Shown here in pieces: positions 36,987 through 46,996 of a stretch of 64,000 nucleotides of DNA. The first letter of the stretch is position 1; every line of letters starts with the position of its first letter. The stretch covers positions 434,001 to 498,000 of the forward strand of contig JASGHE010000005.1 of assembly GCA_047602475.1 (NCBI GenBank), read 5' to 3'. A program made the position numbers and the translations under genes. The notes under the pieces are model-generated. The model saw only the letters and a program-made list of their open reading frames with translations. It was not told the origin of the DNA and searched no databases. The stretch is from JAEUIE01 sp047602475. Its GTDB lineage: Bacteria; Planctomycetota; Planctomycetia; Gemmatales; HRBIN36.

Positions 36987-37520
36987 TCACCTGACAACGA
37001 TTATTTGATTTCGTTCTTTTTCTTTCTGGATTCCTGATCGACGTTCCGGCTTGAAGGTTCTATCGAGATCGAGGTTGAAATCGGTGATGCGTTGTGTGGA
37101 ACTTGCGATCATATTCTCCAACTGCTTGATATGTGTGCATCCTTGCGGAATGAGGAGTGTGACTATGATCGTTCTGCTCCTAAAGGGAATGCCATTATCT
37201 CGAAGGCTCTGCTCGTAATCCAAAACAGCCATTTTTTCGCATTCGTGGAGGATTTGGAGGGCTGCGTGACGACCGTACATCCACTCTACGCTATGTAAAG
37301 CTTTACTCATCATACCCCAAACCCCAAACTGTCTTTTCCAGTTTGAATCTCCTGGGGAAAATGTTTGAAGATATAAGGACGCTACTTCATGATTCATCTG
37401 AATGCTCCGAAGGCAATCGTGATGAGCCCTCTGTGCATGTTTCAACGTCAGTCGATACGCCTCAATGGCGGCATGTTCATTTCCCGCAAGAAATCCCAAT
37501 TGATTAAGCATTCTACACAT
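36987..37520 (-). CDS. Ferritin-like four-helix protein (DUF2383-like)
   Basis: The start is placed at 37520 because coding similarity begins at CRMLNQLGFLAGNEHAAIEAY. The 177-residue protein has long amphipathic helices with regularly placed Glu and His (NEHAAIEAYRLTLKHAQRAHHD, ECEKMAVLDYEQSLRD). These match the DUF2383/PA2169-type four-helix bundle. Members are thought to bind metals or respond to stress, but a function is not established. The C-terminal 30 residues are basic and disordered. Confidence 0.65.
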   Translation of the reverse strand: MCRMLNQLGFLAGNEHAAIEAYRLTLKHAQRAHHDCLRSIQMNHEVASLYLQTFSPGDSNWKRQFGVWGMMSKALHSVEWMYGRHAALQILHECEKMAVLDYEQSLRDNGIPFRSRTIIVTLLIPQGCTHIKQLENMIASSTQRITDFNLDLDRTFKPERRSGIQKEKERNQIIVVR

Positions 37521-37806
37521 GGTGAACAACCTGCTCACAAGGAACATCGGGGCGTAGAGACACACTTGAGTTCCAGACGTCCTTAGCAAGCAATCTCAAG
37601 GGCATCGCTTCCTAGCTAGGAGTAACACCAATTCGCCATTAGCCATGACAGAACCAAGCACCATTTTCCGACAATCAAGTGACTAAATTGGCTAATCATG
37701 TTGTTCTGTGACCTAAGACAATCTCTGGGACTAATTTTTGCTCTGACCTTAAAGCAAAGTAACAGATTTGGTGCAGCTACATTTCTTCTCTATTTCTTAA
37801 TTTTTT

Positions 37807-37836
37807 TTGTCACATTTATGTCTTCTGAGCTATAGT
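37807..37836 (+). promoter_or_regulatory. Housekeeping-type promoter candidate for the sigma/kinase operon
   Basis: TTGTCA, an 18-base spacer and TATAGT lie about 95 bp upstream of the sigma start. The match is fair. Planctomycete promoters are not well characterised, so this is a sequence-based guess. Confidence 0.4.
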
Positions 37837-37858
37837 CAGTTAGGCTTGATGGGCCAAA

Positions 37859-37873
37859 TGACCAATTTGGTCA
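37859..37873. promoter_or_regulatory. Palindrome downstream of the promoter candidate
   Basis: TGACCAA, one T, TTGGTCA forms a perfect seven-base inverted repeat. It is about 22 bp beyond the -10-like box, a position suited to a repressor. No cognate regulator is known. Confidence 0.4.
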
Positions 37874-37932
37874 ATCCTATGCCAAGGTTCTTCACTTCGA
37901 CCAATCGCTGAACCATAGTAGCGGCAACATCA

Positions 37933-38538
37933 ATGAACACAACTTTGGGCATCGAGCGAGTGTTGCGCTTTGAAGAAGACAGCGATCAGCTGGAAGACAG
38001 CGAGCTGGTTAAGCGGTGGCGGGCAGGCAGTGAAACCGCCGCAACCGCACTGGTTCGTCGTTATTGTAAACGTCTCCATGGCCTGATTGCATCACAGTCT
38101 TCCGCAGCGCTCATTTCCAAGATGGATATTGAAGACATCGCTCAATCAGTATTTCGACTCATGTTTCAATGCATTCAAACACAAGGTTATGTCATTCCTG
38201 ATCACAGCGAACTCTGGGGATTATTACTCGTCCTCGCCTTGAACAAGATTCGTAATCGAGAGCGTGAACTGCGTGCGAAGAAACGCTCTATCTCAAGGAC
38301 CGCCCAAGGGGAGTTTAACTGGGACCAGTTCAGCGGACGAGATGACGCAGCAGCCACGTTTCTTAACGTCATGCTGGAAGATGAGATTTGTCATCTGCCC
38401 GAGTCCCAGCGGAAAATGATCCACATGCGGCTTCAGGGTTATGAACTGACAGCCATTGCCGGAGAATGCCACCGATCCACGCGAACTGTTGAACGTGTCC
38501 TGCAGACATTTCGCAGCAAGCTGGAGGATTTGTCATGA
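37933..38538 (+). CDS. ECF-type RNA polymerase sigma factor, third copy
   Basis: This 201-residue sigma factor is of a different subgroup from the two at 615 and 14136. It has region 2 (ELVKRWRAGSETAATALVRRY, then MDIEDIAQSVFRLMF) and region 4 (PESQRKMIHMRLQGYELTAI followed by RSTRTVERVLQ). Its stop overlaps the start of the downstream kinase gene (ATGA), so the pair is translationally coupled. This is the third sigma/kinase pair in the window, consistent with the planctomycete expansion of these families. Confidence 0.93.
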   Translation: MNTTLGIERVLRFEEDSDQLEDSELVKRWRAGSETAATALVRRYCKRLHGLIASQSSAALISKMDIEDIAQSVFRLMFQCIQTQGYVIPDHSELWGLLLVLALNKIRNRERELRAKKRSISRTAQGEFNWDQFSGRDDAAATFLNVMLEDEICHLPESQRKMIHMRLQGYELTAIAGECHRSTRTVERVLQTFRSKLEDLS

Positions 38539-41500
38539 GCAACATGCTGGCAGAGGCCACTGTTGTTACGGGGATGGAGAAATGGGGATCCAACTCAATA
38601 GTAGAAGCCTTTGAGTCTGCCTGGCATGAACTGGGCGACGCTGCAAACATTGAAGCATTTCTGCCCAGCCGTGATAGTCCACTCTATTCGAGAGTTCTTG
38701 TCGAATTGATTCGTGTCGATTTAGATCATTGCAACAAACAAAAAAAAGCACGCACCCTGGAGTGGTATCGGGCTCGTTTTCCTGAACTGTTTCTGGATCA
38801 CGCTGCGGTCAGCATTCTTGCCTTTGAAGAATATCGATTGCGACGATTGGCTGGAGAGCAAGTTACTCCTCAGGAATATCAGAAAAGGTTTTCTATTTCG
38901 GTCGATGGTTGGGAAGTCGATCTTGCTCCAGATCATTCCGAGCTTGCCTCGACCTCTCCTGGTTCAAGCGATAGTCTCCCTCGTGAAGCTGTGGATGCGC
39001 AATCGTCCACGTCATGCGATTCCCGCGACGCTTTCCAAGGCATTGCAACCCACCTTGAAAGATGGCGATACGATTCATGGCTTCAAGGTAGTTGACCAAC
39101 TGGGAAGCGGAGTCTTCGGGCGGGTTTACCTGGTGCGCCAGAGCAGTCTCGCGGACAGGTTGGTAGTTCTGAAGGTAGGTTGCGACCTTTATCAAGAATC
39201 GCAAGTGATGGCACAGTTGCAACACAGCCACATTGTGCCAATTATCTCGGTACACCAGAAGGATCGTATTCAGTGTGTCTGCATGCCCTACTTTGGGCCG
39301 ACAACGCTCGGATATGCCTTAGACCTCATTGGTAAAAGCCCCTCTCTGCCCACCAGCGGTTCAGTATGGCAAACCCTGCTTCGCAAAAACAGCAACGCTC
39401 CCGACAACTTAAAGGGCGATGATTACTGGCATCTTTACGAATCACAAAGATATGAACGATCAGTGCTGACATTGATGCTGGGCGTCGTTGACGGGCTCGC
39501 GCATGCACATGCTCGTGGAATACTGCATTGCGACCTTAAGCCGGAGAACATTCTCCTGGCTGACGACGGCAGAGCCATGTTGCTCGACTTCAATCTAGCG
39601 CGTGATACCAAGTTGGAAGGCGAACGATTATCCTTTGGGATTGGTGGTACCCTGCCCTACATGGCTCCCGAACATCTTGAACTGCTCCTCGCCAAAAAGG
39701 GGCAACTGAATCAGCAATGCGACGTTTACAGCCTGGGAGTGATTCTCTTCGAGTTACTGACAGGACGGCATCCGTTTAATTTGCCGACGGGAAAACTCAC
39801 CGAGATTATTCCCGGCATGATCGCGGAGCGAAAGAATGAACTTCCTTCGCTGCTGCAGTTGAATTCAAAAGTTACTCCAGCCATGCAATCTATCGTCTAT
39901 CGTTGCCTGGCCCCTGATCTGTCTCAGCGTTATCAGTCAGCCAGAGAACTGACAGTTGACCTCGAACGACAACTGGCGGATCATTCGTTGCAATATGCTG
40001 AGGAGCCATCCCGGAAAGAGCGGCTCCAGAAATGGATTCGCCGGCACCCTCGTCTCTCCTCTTCAAGTAGTGTCGCAGTGATAGCGGCAGTAGTTGTGGT
40101 GTTTCTTCTTGCACTTCTCTACCTCGGACGCGAATCACTGCGAGGGTTTCAAGCCAAGGAACTACTCCATGCGCATCAGCAAACCATCGATGAACTGCGA
40201 GTTCAACTAGATGATCGGTTCGTGCCGCTCAAACAGTTTTCCGACTCTGTTCAACTTGCCCAAAACCATCTGGCCAAGTTTGATCTGTCACTGGGCCATC
40301 CCACGCCGGAGTGGCGAAATAATGTGTCGCTCGGGTACATGACACCTTTAGAGAAGACTCGACTTCAGGAAGACCTGGGGGAAATGTTCTATCTTCTGGC
40401 CAAAGCCGGAATGTATCAACTCGATCAGGCCGATACGGAAAAGCGAGTACATCTTCTCGAGCAGGCCTTTCAATGGAATCAAATGGCTGAGATGATCGCA
40501 TCGGATCGTATTCCCAGAGCGGTGAAGGAACAGAAAGCAGACTTGTTAAAGTTGAACCGTCAGATCGAAGCCGAGTCACGAGCCAGAAACGAAGCAAAAA
40601 GCACGCCGGTAACGACAGCTCGGGATCATTACCTTGTCGGATACGGAAACATTAACAAGGGCAAATATGTCGATGCTGTTTCATCACTGCGTGCCTCAAC
40701 ACGACTTGATCCTCACTCATTTTCAACGTGGTTTTCTCTTGGCAACGTGCATCTGGAACTCGGTCAGCCTGAGTTTGCTTTGGCCTGTTTCAATACCTGC
40801 ATCAGCTTGCGCCCCGACTCGTACAAAGCGTGGTATAACCGAGGATTGGCTTATAGCAAGATGAAGTTCTGGGATCTGGCCGGCCAGGATTATGACGAAG
40901 CCCTTCGCATGAATCCTGACATGGTGGAGGCTTACATCCAGCGAGCAGCAGTGAACATGTCTTTCAGTCGGTTCAAGCAGGCAGAAAAAGACCTTACCTC
41001 AGCGTTAAATTGTGGTACTCATCCCACACGGGTCTACTTCATGCGGAGCAGCGTGCGTAGCAGGCTCAATGACAAGCCGGGGGCGGAGCAAGATCGTCAA
41101 GAAGGGCTGAAGCTTACTCCCACGGATGAACTGAGTTGGGTAGCCCGATCTGAAGTGCGAGAACGAACCGACGCCAAAGCAGCTTTGGATGATATTGAAG
41201 AAGCTTTAAAACTGAACCCTCTCTCCTTGTATGCCCTCCAGCAAAAAGCCCATCTTCTTGAGGAGCGGCTTGGCCGAAAAGACGAGGCGCTGCAGATACT
41301 GAATCGAGCAGTTGAGCTCTATCCAGACCATGTGCCGACCCTGGCTGGTCGAGGAGTCAATCTGGCTCGGCGTGGCAAACGGGACGAAGCTCTGAAAGAC
41401 GCTGAGAATGCGCTGCGACGGGATAGCAAGGCTCCCAACCTCTATCAAGTTGCCTGTATTTATGCGCTCACCAGCAAGATCGAATCGAATGACCGTATTA

Positions 41501-41643
41501 AGTGTTTTTCTTTACTTTGGGGAGCCCTGCGAACCGGCTTCGGACTGGATATTGTTGATACCGATCCAGATCTCAGCGTGGTTCGCAAAGAAGCCGAATT
41601 TCAACGAATAGTCGCAGACGCAAAAAGACTTCAGCGCCGGTAA
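38535..41643 (+). pseudogene. Ser/Thr kinase with TPR repeats, interrupted by a frameshift before the kinase domain
   Basis: The first frame (38535-39095) gives the usual N-terminal adaptor: VLVELIRVDLDHCNKQKKAR, RFPELFLDH and LAFEEYRLRRLAGEQVTPQE. The kinase domain is in another frame from about 38940-39040 onward (HGFKVVDQLGSGVFGRVYLV). One extra base, or two missing, in that interval explains the break. The catalytic loop is HCDLKPENIL rather than HRD, and the metal motif is DFNLA rather than DFG. A membrane helix (VAVIAAVVVVFLLALLYLG) and about ten TPR-like units follow. The restored length is about 1035 residues. Confidence 0.82.
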
Positions 41644-41766
41644 TAATCAGTAGCAGCATCAATTTGGGAAAAAAGGTGACGCGGTGTCGGATCATTCCGG
41701 ACACCGTGTTCCTCTAGGTAACGCCAGTGCTTTCACTGCCGTTTCCCCCCAATTGAAAGCTGCCCC

Positions 41767-43674
41767 ATGTCGCCCCAATCTCGCAAGCTTTTCCTGGAAG
41801 TCCTGGAAGATCGAATCGCTCTGACCACTGGTTTTTACGTGCCCTGGGCTGATGGCTCGCGGCTCACCCTCAGTTTTGCTCCGGACGGAACACAGGTTCA
41901 AGGCCAGTCGAGCACACTTTTTGACAGGCTTCAGCCACTCGGAACATCGTCTCAATGGCAGAAGGAGATCACACGAGCCTTTCAGACATGGGCATATCAG
42001 GCCAACTTGAACATCGGCGTGGTTTCCGATCAAGGACAAGCCTTGGGCACCAATGGCGCGGTGCAAGGCGATACACGATTCGGAGATATCCGTATTGCCG
42101 CCAAGCCGCTATCTGATGGTCTGCTGGCATCCGCGTCCCCGTTCTCATGGACCGGCACCACCTGGGCAGGCGACCTCATCCTGAACTCCAATTATCAGTT
42201 CAGTATCGGGCAGCAAGCAGGAAAGTACGATCTCTACTCTGTAGTCCTACATGAGGCTGGTCACGTCTTCGGCCTGGATCATGACTCCGATCCTACTTCA
42301 GTGATGTTTGAACAATACCAGGTCCGAACCGGACTCGGTCCCGCTGATGCACAACACCTTCTTCAACTCTATCCGTCTCGTACCAACGATGACTATGAAA
42401 CGAGTTCATTAAATGGTAACAACACTTTCTCAACAGCTGCCCCACTGGGAGCGGTCGTACTTTCCAAAAGCCTGAACGGCGTCATCGCCACCACAAGCGA
42501 CACTGATTATTACAGCTTCAACGCACTGCCTCCCCTCGGCATCACCTCTTTGACGGTACAACTGAAGACGAGTGGAATCAGTCAGTTGTTGTCTCGTGTT
42601 TCCGTTTACGATGCAAACCAGAACTTGATCGCCTGCCAGACTGCGGTCGATCCAGCAAATGGCGATCTCGTCCTAAGCATCGGTGGGGTTAGATTGCTCG
42701 ACAGGTATTACATCAAAGTGGAAAGCAGCACTTCTGATGTCTTCAGCGTCGGTTCCTATCAAATGAGGATCAGTTACGGCTTATCGCCCATCTCCGGTTT
42801 GTTAGCCCCGCTTTACAATGTGATTGATGATTTGCATGTCAACGACGTGCTGGCGACAGCTACCCTGTTGACTGCTCAGCCGAACCCTGTGGGAGATGAC
42901 CGCTTCGACTATTCCTATCAGGGCTCCATTCGTGACTCTTCCGACGTTGATTACTACTCAATACAGTCTCCTTCGAATGCCGCCAGCAAGACGCTTGTCG
43001 CCCTCGTTTGGGGGATCGGAACGGATTCGCTCAACCCAGAATTGAGAATCTACGATGCCAATGGCGTCGGCGTTCCTTTTCAGGTCATCGCTAACAGCAA
43101 CAGTCATTTCAGCCTGCAGATTCAACAGGTAGCCCCCAATCAAACCTACTACGTCAAAGTCCTGAGCAGGAACTCTGACGGTTCTTCCAGCACAGGCTCC
43201 TACTTTCTGGGGATTGATTTCTCTTCGGCTGGCTCCATGGCACTCAGTCAGGTGGGAGGTAACACTCTGACACCGACAGCAAACGTGGATACTGCCTCTC
43301 TTTTGATTACCCATGACAGGTTGATGCACTTCTCACTCGCCGCCAGTTCCGACGGTCAGGCTGAAGTTGAAATGTCTGTTTTCAACGCTCAGGGAGTGCT
43401 GGTGTTAACCATGAATGCAGGAGCCAATCAACCGAATGTCACTCAGACCCTCTACCTTGCCGCCGGTCAATATAGCATCCGTTACACGGGCCGCGTGCTG
43501 AACAATTCTCCGGTGACGAACATCTCGTATGCACTCAGTCTAATTGATCTCAGTGATGTCATTGGTACGTATGGCACCACCATCAATGAAGGTCCGCCAC
43601 CAGATAATGGCGGCGGATACGATTATTCAGGATCATCCAGCAGCGTCATCGGTGCCTACCAGGCATGGAGGTAA
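41767..43674 (+). CDS. Secreted matrixin-like zinc metalloprotease with planctomycete leader
   Basis: The 635-residue protein starts with the planctomycete extracellular leader (LFLEVLEDRIAL). The protease domain (about residues 25-205) has VVLHEAGHVFGLDHDSD, the HExxHxxGxxH zinc site, and a Met-turn candidate in SVMFEQY. Two or three beta-rich repeats follow, each with a D-x-D-Y-Y-S pattern (SDTDYYSFNALPP, SDVDYYSIQSPS) as in bacterial pre-peptidase C-terminal domains. It should be exported and act on proteins outside the cell. It begins about 120 bp after the kinase gene and could be under the same sigma factor. Confidence 0.9.
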   Translation: MSPQSRKLFLEVLEDRIALTTGFYVPWADGSRLTLSFAPDGTQVQGQSSTLFDRLQPLGTSSQWQKEITRAFQTWAYQANLNIGVVSDQGQALGTNGAVQGDTRFGDIRIAAKPLSDGLLASASPFSWTGTTWAGDLILNSNYQFSIGQQAGKYDLYSVVLHEAGHVFGLDHDSDPTSVMFEQYQVRTGLGPADAQHLLQLYPSRTNDDYETSSLNGNNTFSTAAPLGAVVLSKSLNGVIATTSDTDYYSFNALPPLGITSLTVQLKTSGISQLLSRVSVYDANQNLIACQTAVDPANGDLVLSIGGVRLLDRYYIKVESSTSDVFSVGSYQMRISYGLSPISGLLAPLYNVIDDLHVNDVLATATLLTAQPNPVGDDRFDYSYQGSIRDSSDVDYYSIQSPSNAASKTLVALVWGIGTDSLNPELRIYDANGVGVPFQVIANSNSHFSLQIQQVAPNQTYYVKVLSRNSDGSSSTGSYFLGIDFSSAGSMALSQVGGNTLTPTANVDTASLLITHDRLMHFSLAASSDGQAEVEMSVFNAQGVLVLTMNAGANQPNVTQTLYLAAGQYSIRYTGRVLNNSPVTNISYALSLIDLSDVIGTYGTTINEGPPPDNGGGYDYSGSSSSVIGAYQAWR

Positions 43675-43837
43675 GTCACCGCTCGGAGCCATGTGCTGTA
43701 TTCTCCGTCGTACTTGTGCGTTGCTTGTTATCAAGCTGTAATTCCCGTCGTAGTGATCAGGAAGGTGATCTAACTCAAATCCCGGCAGGAAAGTCTCTAA
43801 AACCGTCAAATCGCTACCCTTCACTTTTACCAGTCTC

Positions 43838-45166
43838 TCACTTCACCCTATCACTTCCAAACATCTTTTTGGTGAAAATGAACCCATCGAAACTCTCGGG
43901 CCAAGAGGCGTGCATGTAGCCGTAGCCCATGGGACGGGCGGGAAGCTTCTCCTTGAGCCAGGCTCCCTCAACGGGAAGATCACGCAGGTTGACGAAGGCG
44001 TAGTCGTGCCCTGCCATGGTAAAGTACTCTTCTAATGAACCCTTCGTCGGTGCTGCCACGGGACGAAGCTGATCGTCGCTCCACCAAGGTAACTTCCATT
44101 TACCTTCTGTTGCTGTGAACGTGATTGAATAGATCTCTTTTCCCAGGACCTTCCACGCTTCGTCGCCAAGAGTCACCGTGTCTCGATAGATGTCGTTCAC
44201 CTGAGCGGGATTTCGCATGGTGTGATACGACGCTGCCCAAACGATGATTTTTCTCTGTGGCTTTTGTTGAGCGAGCCAAACAAGGTTCTTGCCCATCTGC
44301 CCATCGCGGATGTTGCCATACTTCTTCATCTTAGCCATATCTTTCTGGTCCGCGTATTGAACCGCATTGGCATGTGCAGCAATACTCTCAGAGGCTTGTC
44401 GCCAATAGGCCAACTCGTGTTCAGGCAAATCTTGTGTGGGTGCTGTCTTCTTGAGAGCTACGGCTAACGAGGTGCAGGCTAGGCGATGGTCTTCAGTGAG
44501 TTTTCCATCGGGCTTGGTCATTAGCTTGCATGCATCCACCACTGCTTCACGCTGCGCTGTAGAGAATTGATCCGGAGAGATCGCATGTAGCACCTTTTCA
44601 AGATCGCCCGGTAACTTTGTGCTGGAAGCCTGCCCCGTGAATTGACTATCACATCCTGCTAACTCCAACGGATTCTTTGCGTTGGCTTGCTGCGCCAGGT
44701 ACTCAAGCAAGGGCTGTACTTGTTGACTCTGCGTCCAGATGCCGAAGATCCCTTCGCTGGCAGCATTGCGTGGTGAGAGTTTTCCCTCTCGAATGCTCTG
44801 CCAGGCTCGATGGCAATCGTAGAAACCACTTTCAAATACAAGCAAATCGAACCCATGCTTTTGGTGGAGATATTTGATGAGCCGAGTTTTTGCATGAAAG
44901 GTAGCTCCATCGCCGTGGGTCTGTTCGCCCAGCATAACGATACGAGAAGAGCCAATCGCTTTGCCGATAGGCTCAAGATCTGCAAAGTCCTCATTCTTAG
45001 GATCAATCGTCTTGATCGGAGCTACGTGCTTCTTGAACCAGTCCTGACGAGCCAACGAGGCTGAATCTTTTGTGTCATCCACAAACGCAAAGGGCATCAA
45101 CAGGATACTGAGCATCGCTGCGAAATGGTACATCATGGGAAAATCCATGGAGAAAATTTCGCCCAT
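43838..45166 (-). CDS. Erythromycin-esterase-family protein (EreA-like)
   Basis: The 442-residue protein (start 45166; 45148 is also possible) has a hydrophobic leader (FAAMLSILLMPFAFVDD), suggesting export. The core has the family's GEQTHGDGATFHAKTRLIKY with the active-site His, a Glu in VFESGFYDCHRAW and a second His in VWAASYHTMRNPA. Clinical EreA/EreB hydrolyse macrolide lactones; distant members such as this one have unknown substrates and should not be read as resistance genes. It is convergent with the protease gene. Confidence 0.87.
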   Translation of the reverse strand: MGEIFSMDFPMMYHFAAMLSILLMPFAFVDDTKDSASLARQDWFKKHVAPIKTIDPKNEDFADLEPIGKAIGSSRIVMLGEQTHGDGATFHAKTRLIKYLHQKHGFDLLVFESGFYDCHRAWQSIREGKLSPRNAASEGIFGIWTQSQQVQPLLEYLAQQANAKNPLELAGCDSQFTGQASSTKLPGDLEKVLHAISPDQFSTAQREAVVDACKLMTKPDGKLTEDHRLACTSLAVALKKTAPTQDLPEHELAYWRQASESIAAHANAVQYADQKDMAKMKKYGNIRDGQMGKNLVWLAQQKPQRKIIVWAASYHTMRNPAQVNDIYRDTVTLGDEAWKVLGKEIYSITFTATEGKWKLPWWSDDQLRPVAAPTKGSLEEYFTMAGHDYAFVNLRDLPVEGAWLKEKLPARPMGYGYMHASWPESFDGFIFTKKMFGSDRVK

Positions 45167-45445
45167 TCTTTATTGAAGAAAGGCAGATACGATTGGAGGT
45201 CGTTTCCGGCAATTAGACGAAGCACTGTTGCCAAAGTTACTTCCTTGTTCCTAAAAGGTTTCTGTAGTTTGTAACTTCGAAACTCTTCCCTTTCTCTATT
45301 TTCGTTCCGCCTTTTTTCCAACAGTGGAGCCGAAGGGAGTCCCTGCTTTGACCAAAACAAGCGGGTTTTTGAGGGGTTTCAGAAGTCCATCATATAAAGA
45401 TCATATAAGCTCATCGCTCGTCAGATAAAGAAGGAGAATGCTCAA

Positions 45446-45670
45446 ATGCCACTGATTCAGATTGAAGGGGAACACTGGATTAATCCAGAACGGGTCTCAA
45501 GCGTGCAAGTTAGAGAGGTTGATCGTGAGGCTACGCTGGTAGTCCAGATGATTGAGGGAGAGCCTATCTACATCACCAAACTTGGTGGAGTAAACCTCAG
45601 TCAAGCAAAGCAGAAGATCGCTCAACAGGTAAACGATGCCATTGCTCAAGAGCGTTCAAGCAAGAAGTAA
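45446..45670 (+). CDS. Small conserved-looking protein
   Basis: AAGGAG precedes the ATG. The 74-residue product (IEGEHWINPERVSSVQVREV, then a Lys-rich helical end) resembles short one-domain proteins with an INP-R--SV pattern, such as FlbD-like peptides, but the match is weak. Two ATCATATAA repeats lie upstream at about 45389-45408. It may belong to the prophage, whose minus-strand genes start just beyond, or to the host. Confidence 0.6.
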   Translation: MPLIQIEGEHWINPERVSSVQVREVDREATLVVQMIEGEPIYITKLGGVNLSQAKQKIAQQVNDAIAQERSSKK

Positions 45671-45732
45671 CTTGTCCCTGTTCCGTCTGCCTCCTATTGA
45701 GTCTATAGCAACACTCTTACAGGAGACGGACG

Positions 45733-45975
45733 ATGCCACAGCTTGAAGACGTGCTAAGGGAAAAGACTTTCAAAGGGCAAGTAGAAAATGATGGGAGACG
45801 AGTCTTCTACACCATAATGAAAGATCGAAAGAATGAAGACGCAGCAAAGAAGACGGATACAGATTGGGAATTGAACAGGACGGTTCACGTCCTCAGTTAC
45901 CTAATTGAGCGGTTGATTGAGAAGAAGATACTCACTGAAAAGGAATTGGACGAATTGCTTTTACCAATCGCATAA
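45733..45975 (+). CDS. Small hypothetical protein
   Basis: AGGAG precedes the ATG. The 80-residue product is charged and helical (RRVFYTIMKDRKNEDAAKKT, ELNRTVHVLSYLIERLIEKK). No family is recognised. It ends nine bases before a strong terminator shared with the converging phage operon. It is probably co-transcribed with the gene at 45446-45670. Confidence 0.6.
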   Translation: MPQLEDVLREKTFKGQVENDGRRVFYTIMKDRKNEDAAKKTDTDWELNRTVHVLSYLIERLIEKKILTEKELDELLLPIA

Positions 45976-45983
45976 AACGCAAA

Positions 45984-46016
45984 AAGAGAGCAGTCAATCT
46001 CACTGACTGCTCTCTT
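45984..46016. terminator. Strong bidirectional terminator at the end of the phage operon
   Basis: The arms AAGAGAGCAGTCA and TGACTGCTCTCTT form a perfect 13-bp stem with a seven-base loop. On the minus strand five T residues follow. It ends the phage operon at 46037 and the plus-strand gene at 45975. Confidence 0.87.
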
Positions 46017-46036
46017 CAACCTTAGCGGGGTGTACC

Positions 46037-46996
46037 TCAGTATCTATCCTCCTCCTCCCTCAAATCCCCCAACACATCCGCAACGATACGAGCAGGCGAG
46101 ATAGCCAAGCTACATGCTGGCAAAACTTCTAAGCCGATGCGAGTAGGAGCCAAGCAACGATGAGCCTCCTTGTCTCGCCAATCCCCATCGTTGTGAGCAT
46201 GAGTCCGAATCCGAAAGCATGACGAGAGGGAGCAAGGATAGCTCCCACGTTCTGCAAAATAGAAGCGAGACAAAGAGCTATCAACAGTAAGGAACGAGGG
46301 ATGCTCACGAGCATTGCATACCGTGTAAGTTGGCACTCCTTGAGCCACTGCCAACCAATACGCAAACGTGATATGAGACAGGACTCCACAGCAATAGGGA
46401 CTTGAAATCAAAGTGAGCAACTGTCTCACGTCAGTCTCTCCAACGTAAGAGGACACTCCCTCAAGCTCTGGGTGGATATCGTTACTTGTTCCAACTTGGA
46501 CGATATGGATTCTGTCCTTGAGTCCGTCTACTACCTGTTGCCAGTTGTGGGTTCCCCAAAACTTGCAGTCCCCGTCATGAGCTTTCCGTCCGGCATTGAT
46601 GACAAGGAACGGGACTACAGGAGAAGCAGTCCGCCAGAGGTCTTCCTCAGTTATGGGGAACAAGGGAGGTTCGTACCGAAAAGGGATTGAGACTCCAAGA
46701 CGTTGAGCGAGTCTCTGAGTCCATGCAACGGGATAGGAGATTCCCCGCTCTGCTGTGTCCTTGAACGGAACAGAGATGGAGTAGGCTCTGGAGCGGTTAG
46801 CTGTGGACTTATAGTTCTCACGGAACAAATCAGGGACACAGGAGCCTACTTCTATCTTGAGGTTGGGATACGCTGCTTGAAGAGAAGCCAGAGCAAACGC
46901 CATCACAACAGCGTCACCGGCAGCGTGTCTGCAAGCTACTTTGACTCTTCCTTCTTTAATTGAACCGCTACCTTTTTCTTTCCGCAACTGCCGCAC
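46037..46996 (-). CDS. Glycosyltransferase-9 (heptosyltransferase)-like protein of the prophage
   Basis: The conserved part starts VKVACRHAAGDAVVMAFALA, like the N-domain of ADP-heptose transferases. The C-domain has VINAGRKAHDGDCKFWG and ETDVRQLLTLISSPYCCGVL with a donor-site pattern, then SHITFAYWLAVAQGVPTYTV. A GTG at 46996 or TTG at 46987 could start it; an ATG at 47101 would force a long overlap with the neighbouring gene. It may decorate phage particles or the host envelope. It is the last gene before the terminator. Confidence 0.72.
   Translation of the reverse strand: MRQLRKEKGSGSIKEGRVKVACRHAAGDAVVMAFALASLQAAYPNLKIEVGSCVPDLFRENYKSTANRSRAYSISVPFKDTAERGISYPVAWTQRLAQRLGVSIPFRYEPPLFPITEEDLWRTASPVVPFLVINAGRKAHDGDCKFWGTHNWQQVVDGLKDRIHIVQVGTSNDIHPELEGVSSYVGETDVRQLLTLISSPYCCGVLSHITFAYWLAVAQGVPTYTVCNAREHPSFLTVDSSLSRFYFAERGSYPCSLSSCFRIRTHAHNDGDWRDKEAHRCLAPTRIGLEVLPACSLAISPARIVADVLGDLREEEDRY

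Larger units (their letters stand above)
37521..37932. other. Divergent regulatory region
   Basis: About 410 bp between the ferritin-like gene (minus) and the third sigma gene (plus). It is AT-rich around 37780-37840. It contains a promoter-like pair (37807-37836) and a short palindrome (37859-37873). No RNA gene was seen. Confidence 0.5.

Noticed and set aside
43838..45166. Antibiotic-resistance gene
   Set aside because: The protein is a distant erythromycin-esterase homologue with a probable export leader; family membership alone does not show macrolide hydrolysis.
45389..45408. Two ATCATATAA direct repeats near the prophage edge as an attachment site
   Set aside because: They are adjacent and only nine bases long; the other prophage end is outside the window, so an attachment site cannot be tested.
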